A stretch of DNA of 64,000 nt from Jacaranda mimosifolia (lineage: Eukaryota; Streptophyta; Magnoliopsida; Lamiales; Bignoniaceae): the NCBI GenBank assembly GCA_018894105.1, contig CM032125.1, positions 30,241,032 to 30,305,031 of the forward strand. Reading direction: 5' to 3'. Both the position numbers and the translations under genes were made by a program. Below are positions 59,546 to 64,000 of the stretch, in pieces. The stretch's first letter is position 1. Every line of letters begins with the position of its first letter. The notes under the pieces are model-generated. The model worked only from the letters and a program-made list of their open reading frames with translations. It did not search any database and had not been told where the DNA came from.

Positions 59546-62500
59546 AATTTTGTCAACTCGTTAAGTGATGGCAATATATAAACATATTTTTGCTCCCTCT
59601 TTTTATCTTTTATGTTACTATTTTTTTAAATATTTTACCTCATTATTTTTTATTCTAGTTGAACATTGAATTTTATAGGACAAATTCAACGATCCTAACT
59701 TTTACTTAATTTTAAGACATAAGATCCAACTATTTGAATTGAAAATGCAGATCAAATCATTCCATCATTTGACTAAAATCATATTTCGCCAAACTCACAT
59801 CAATATCCATGGGAAAATGTATACATATTACTTGTCAAAAATTCAAATTTGGCTGCATGTAAGTCATCGGAGTACAACTATACACAATTTGGTTACTAGT
59901 TCAATTTTACCAAATTAAGTCCAAAGGGAAATTTTTTCCCTATTTTCTCATGGGTTACAAATACATCAATTGGAATACTAAAATATATATGATATATAAT
60001 GCATATATATATATTGAAAAATATGTGTTTTGGAGGAAAAACAAAAATATGTTTGGTTATATTTCCCCAAAAAATAATATTGTTCTGGAAAAACGTAACC
60101 AAACATTCCCCGAATTTTTTCAAAGTGAATCTTATGATTTAATGGTTTAAACAGATGCAAGAAAGATAACAGAACCAAAGGAAAATGAAACTAGAAGATA
60201 TTTTGCAAGTCTAGAAAATGAATTTTAAGTTGTGTCATATAATTTATAAACTATTAAATCATACATAATTCAATTATGATAATATTATATTTTTATTTAA
60301 TAATTCACGTCACTTGCATACAAAGCCAACAATAATAATGACTTGATTAGTTGCCAAATATAGGTTCAAAACTTGTCTCCACTTCTTTCACCTTTTTTTT
60401 TGGCTTTGTTAACCAGTATAAATTTTAGAAGTGCAAACAAGTTAACACGAGTCTGACTTAGCCTCAAGCTGTTTTGAGCTTGGATCGAGTTGATTAAGCT
60501 CTAGCTTTAATTTAAATCAATTTTGAGTCATTAGTGTTTAAGCTTGAAGATCACGAGCCAGTATATAATTAAATATTATTTTTTATTTTATTAATAAATA
60601 TATATTATATTACTATTTTTTTATTTCAAATTTGAGTTTAAACCCGTGGTTATTTATAACTCATTTGTCCATTCGAGTCTTATCAACACGAGTTGGAGTT
60701 TAAAATTTTAAGCTCGTCTATTTCGAATTTGAGCTCGTAATTTTTTTTCAAACTCGGCACAACTGGGCTCGGCAAGATTGCAACCCCTAATAAATTCCCC
60801 CTTTTGAGGGGTGTTAGAAAAGAGAAGAAAGAAATCCAATCGTGTCGATATATTGTCCCACTAGTATGCATTTTGTAGTAGATTTTGTCCTCAAAATGAG
60901 CATTAAAGTGTGAGAAAGGCAGAACAACTTATAAATTATTTCAAAACCATTGACTCATCTGCATGGAACAAAGCTACACATAACTAAAAGATAAGATATT
61001 TTCCATCAGTTCCGGTGTTAAATCAAGTCCCCAAGAATCTTTCCATTTATGGCTCATTCTATAGTATGCATGGCTTATGAATGCAGCTTCTTCCTCCCTG
61101 GATTATTGTACTCCAAATAATGCAAATCATTCAGCCCACAACTCACCTTACTTAATGCAACCTCACTTTCTTTTATCGCGAAAAGTTGAAAATTCAGCTA
61201 TAGTTCTGCAGTCACGAGAGTGAAAATTCACTCACCATGTGATTGATTTCGGATTACAACTTCAACCATTAGTACAGTAAAAAGTAAAAGTAAGCCAACA
61301 GCAGCTAACATAAAAGTTTGTTTCTGGAAGAAGTTTGAATTCAAAAAAAAGAAGAAGCAAGATTAGAATTCTTTAAGTGGGAGTAAAAGAGATGAGGGAC
61401 AGGGTAATTATGGGGGGTCATTGAAAGGATGGAGATTCTCGTAGAAAAGAAGTGTTGTTGTGTACTATACTAATCATTATATCACCTTCTCCTTTAACAA
61501 CAACATTAGAGAATTTGAGGGTTGGAGCCATACCGTAGGGTTGGAAAAGCTCTTTCTTCTCAAGTTTGGTGAGTAGTCATTGTTAGCCATTCTTGCCGAC
61601 AGGATCATCTGTCTCTCCACCAAAAATTGGTGCCTAGAGCAAGAACTAGGGGTTAATTAGCAAGGGCCAAAGGTAGAATAAACAAGCATAATTGAGGGTA
61701 ATTTTGTAAATCATTTAAACGATGTGTGTGCGTACGGGAATGATGAGTCTCTTTCAAAAAGAAATCTATTGATTCTCTTCTAATTGGTTGGATTGTAGAT
61801 GCAATGATTTATTTTATGGGTGTCTCTCATACAATTTCAAAATGGCACAATTGCACTAGGGAAAAGAATAGAAAAAGTATGTATCCAACGGTCATAAACC
61901 GATCGGTACACCCTAATCGATAAATGGCATAGATTGATCATAAACCCTATTCAATAAGTGGAGTGCATTTGATGTATGTTCTTAGGTTAGGCAGTAAGGG
62001 TGAAAGAAGGGTAATTGCTCATTATTAAAACCAGCATTATGTAAAATAGGAATCTATTTTTTCTTTTTTCTTTTTCTACTCAATAGTTCGATATGCCAAA
62101 ACGGAGAAAATGTATAACCCTTTTTCTAAGTTATCTTTGTCGTTTTTCGCATGGATATAAAAGGAAATTGAGCAAATGATCAATAGGGCTACAGAGGAAA
62201 CAATGAAGGCATGGTAAAAGAATGATTGAGTACCAAAAGAAGAAGTACCTTACTTTAGAACTATAATTGGGGGAAATGGGGTAATGACCAATTCATAATA
62301 GACCCCATCTGAGGTGTTGGCATACATTCTATATTTCATCTCTCTCTCCCCAACTTTTGCTACCATCCCTTGTACCATTCATCAAAAAGTCTTTAAAGGA
62401 TAATCATGCACATACTTTAGTTGATTAGTACCTTTTACTCGACAGGTGCTGTGATGCCGGGTATAAATCGAGTATCCTTTCATGCATGTGCAGATGGGGT

Positions 62501-62800
62501 TCCCTACTCTTCATCTCAAGTTGCTAGCAGTATTTAGGAACTGTTAAGCCTCCAATTTCCTGTGCAGTCCATCCCTAGCGCAAAAATATACACGGTGAAA
62601 ATTAGTGAGAAAGATATTCCAAAGGCAAAACTTAGTAGATGACAGACAGAAAAGATAGGTCACACGTGTAAAGTATGAAAACAGGAGCTCCACCAACAAG
62701 AATATTTACCTGCTGGAATTACAGTCAATGATATATACAAAGTAGATCTTGCTAATCAGTTTCAAGTTTGTTGCAACATCCATTTCAGAAATAGAATGCA
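59546..62800. other. Intergenic DNA, no gene recognised
   Basis: AT-rich up to about 60900, including a stretch near 60440-60800 with AGCTCGA/TTGAGCTC phrases typical of decayed plant repeats. From 60900 on the composition is less extreme and low in repeats, which could mean regulatory or untranslated sequence of a gene to the right. No splice-consistent frame was found. A search for known microRNA sequences by eye gave none. Confidence 0.5.
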
Positions 62801-62869
62801 TTCAGGACCCAACAGCCCCCTTGCTTGTGGGTTGCTCAAAAGACTTGTTTAACGATTATGGAAAGGTAA

Positions 62870-63237
62870 CTAATCACGTAAAACTCTCTTTTTTACAAAG
62901 TTGGGTTTGAAAAATTCAACATAAGGGCCCTGCCGAAAGCAAGACAGCATAAGGTTGTTTATAAGACAAGTTAACAGATGCCGAGGTAAAAGCTTCAGTA
63001 AAATAATTAAGTGAATACACACACAGATGGAGGAGCGGAGCGAAAACCTTTTCAGTCCTTTCTCTTTGACCATGACAGTAGAAAACTAAAGCTGTGTGAT
63101 GGACTTCCACTACCACAGTGGGGCACGGCCATAGGCACTCTCGGACACAGATGAGAATAAAGGTGCTCTTCAGCAGTAAATCTGCTTCTTGATTGGCCCA
63201 ACGGATGACCAAGTCCGGAGTGCCACTCAGCGATCAA
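62870..63237 (-). other. Possible minus-strand exon or untranslated region
   Basis: Two overlapping minus-strand frames (63237-63052 and 63212-62916) lie in less AT-rich sequence. The first contains FTAEEHLYSHLCPRVPMAVP and ends SWSKRKD. Neither matches a family I know, and they cannot both be real. The stretch may be the 3' part of a gene lying beyond the right edge, or chance. Confidence 0.2.
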
Positions 63238-63245
63238 AATTCAGT

Positions 63246-63270
63246 ATTATAATAATAATAATAATAATAA
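63246..63270. repeat. (AAT)n microsatellite
   Basis: About eight ATA/AAT units. Confidence 0.9.
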
Positions 63271-64000
63271 TCTACGGGGAAAAAGATACTTTTGTATACA
63301 AACTAAAGTTCATTCCTTTCAAATGTATCCACACGCAAACACAAACTAGCATTCATATAGTGTTCCTTTCTGGAACTTTTTTCTTTTTCTGAACAAATTT
63401 GGACTTGTCTTCAACTATATAGCTGGTATGGAAGACACTCCAGTCTGAGAATCTGTTAGTTATCATCAGGCCTGTCAACAAGATTAAGAACAGCTAGCCT
63501 TTTGACAAAAAACAATTCCAAGAGGATAACTTGCCATGTTTGATTTTTGCTTCATGTGCTGCTATGCTAATAAATGTTAGAGATTTCATGTTATGGCAGG
63601 TAAAAGTCTATCTATTCAAGGGGGCAACATATATTTGTATATTAAGCACGAAAAAAAGAAAAAAAATCTTATAATTTTAGTGTGTTCGTTCCCTGCAGCA
63701 CTGAATCTACCAAATATCTGTAAACACTGGATGGCAATAATCACTAATAAGCTTTATGTCTGATGATGTTGGACAAGAAATTTTCAAGAGTTTATGCCCA
63801 TCTATTATGAATTCTTTTAAAGAAAGAGCAAGAACAAACCTTTTCCATTAAGTCAATATAGTACTTTTAACCCAAAACAGAACAAAACAAAAAATAAAAA
63901 ACAAAAATCAACTTTTCAGTTAGTCATACAGCATACTGCTGATAAGTATAAAATCATCTGTTCCAAAGAACAGATTTTGTGATATTTTACATGAAAGAGA
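63271..64000. other. Right-edge DNA, no gene seen
   Basis: AT-rich sequence without a convincing frame. A-rich runs occur near 63651-63668 and 63880-63908. Confidence 0.5.

Noticed and set aside
61500..62600. Possible microRNA precursors
   Set aside because: Some short phrases faintly resemble known plant microRNAs (miR169, miR390), but none matched on inspection and no matching hairpin arm was found.

Overview
The window is nuclear DNA from a flowering plant, most likely a eudicot. It is AT-rich, has GT-AG introns, and carries plant hAT and Ty3/gypsy transposons, Tourist-type MITEs and plant-specific gene families. No rRNA, tRNA, CRISPR or bacterial-type operon was seen. All work was by eye; no alignment or database search was run.

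The frame of the window is a large segmental duplication. The left arm (1 to about 12009) and the right arm (about 31190 to 46334) are collinear. Each holds two minus-strand genes of the plant DUF1442 family (A and B types), all with the same two-exon structure: A1 1705-2426, B1 6717-7522, A2 32961-33630, B2 38777-39582. A and B differ far more from each other than A1 from A2 or B1 from B2, so a tandem A/B duplication came first and the segmental duplication later. A2 has a premature TAG that removes its last 16 residues.

Upstream of each DUF1442 pair, and twice more between the arms, lies a chimeric block of roughly 1.3 kb before later insertions. It contains a broken 3' end of a DUF1442 gene, decayed kinase-domain pieces of an LRR receptor-like kinase, and an unassigned conserved module. 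Blocks start near 1, 16741 (partial), 27396 and 31190.

Between the arms are transposons: a Tat-type Ty3/gypsy remnant with an extra antisense ORF (12010-16740), a Tourist-like MITE (17652-17976), a decayed hAT element with a TTF/DUF4371-type transposase (about 18375-27383) interrupted by a second, BED-type hAT (20810-26382, with 8-bp target duplication), and a 2.45-kb solo LTR (27731-30182). The two arms act as filled/empty controls for each other. That exposes three further short hAT-type insertions with 8-bp target duplications (9066-9794, 36275-37094, 41852-42708) and a larger retroelement-derived insertion (about 43270-45175).

The clearest intact conventional gene is a five-exon SPFH/band-7 hypersensitive-induced-reaction protein, HIR3-like (47236-51254, + strand). 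From memory, the Arabidopsis neighbours At5g51560 (LRR kinase) and At5g51570 (HIR) sit side by side, which would make the kinase fragments here relics of an ancestral kinase-HIR neighbourhood split by DUF1442 genes and transposons. From 51255 to the end the sequence is AT-rich and mostly gene-free, with microsatellites, a possible Helitron (53828-59370), a 44-bp tandem repeat, and a weak hint of a minus-strand exon near 63000.
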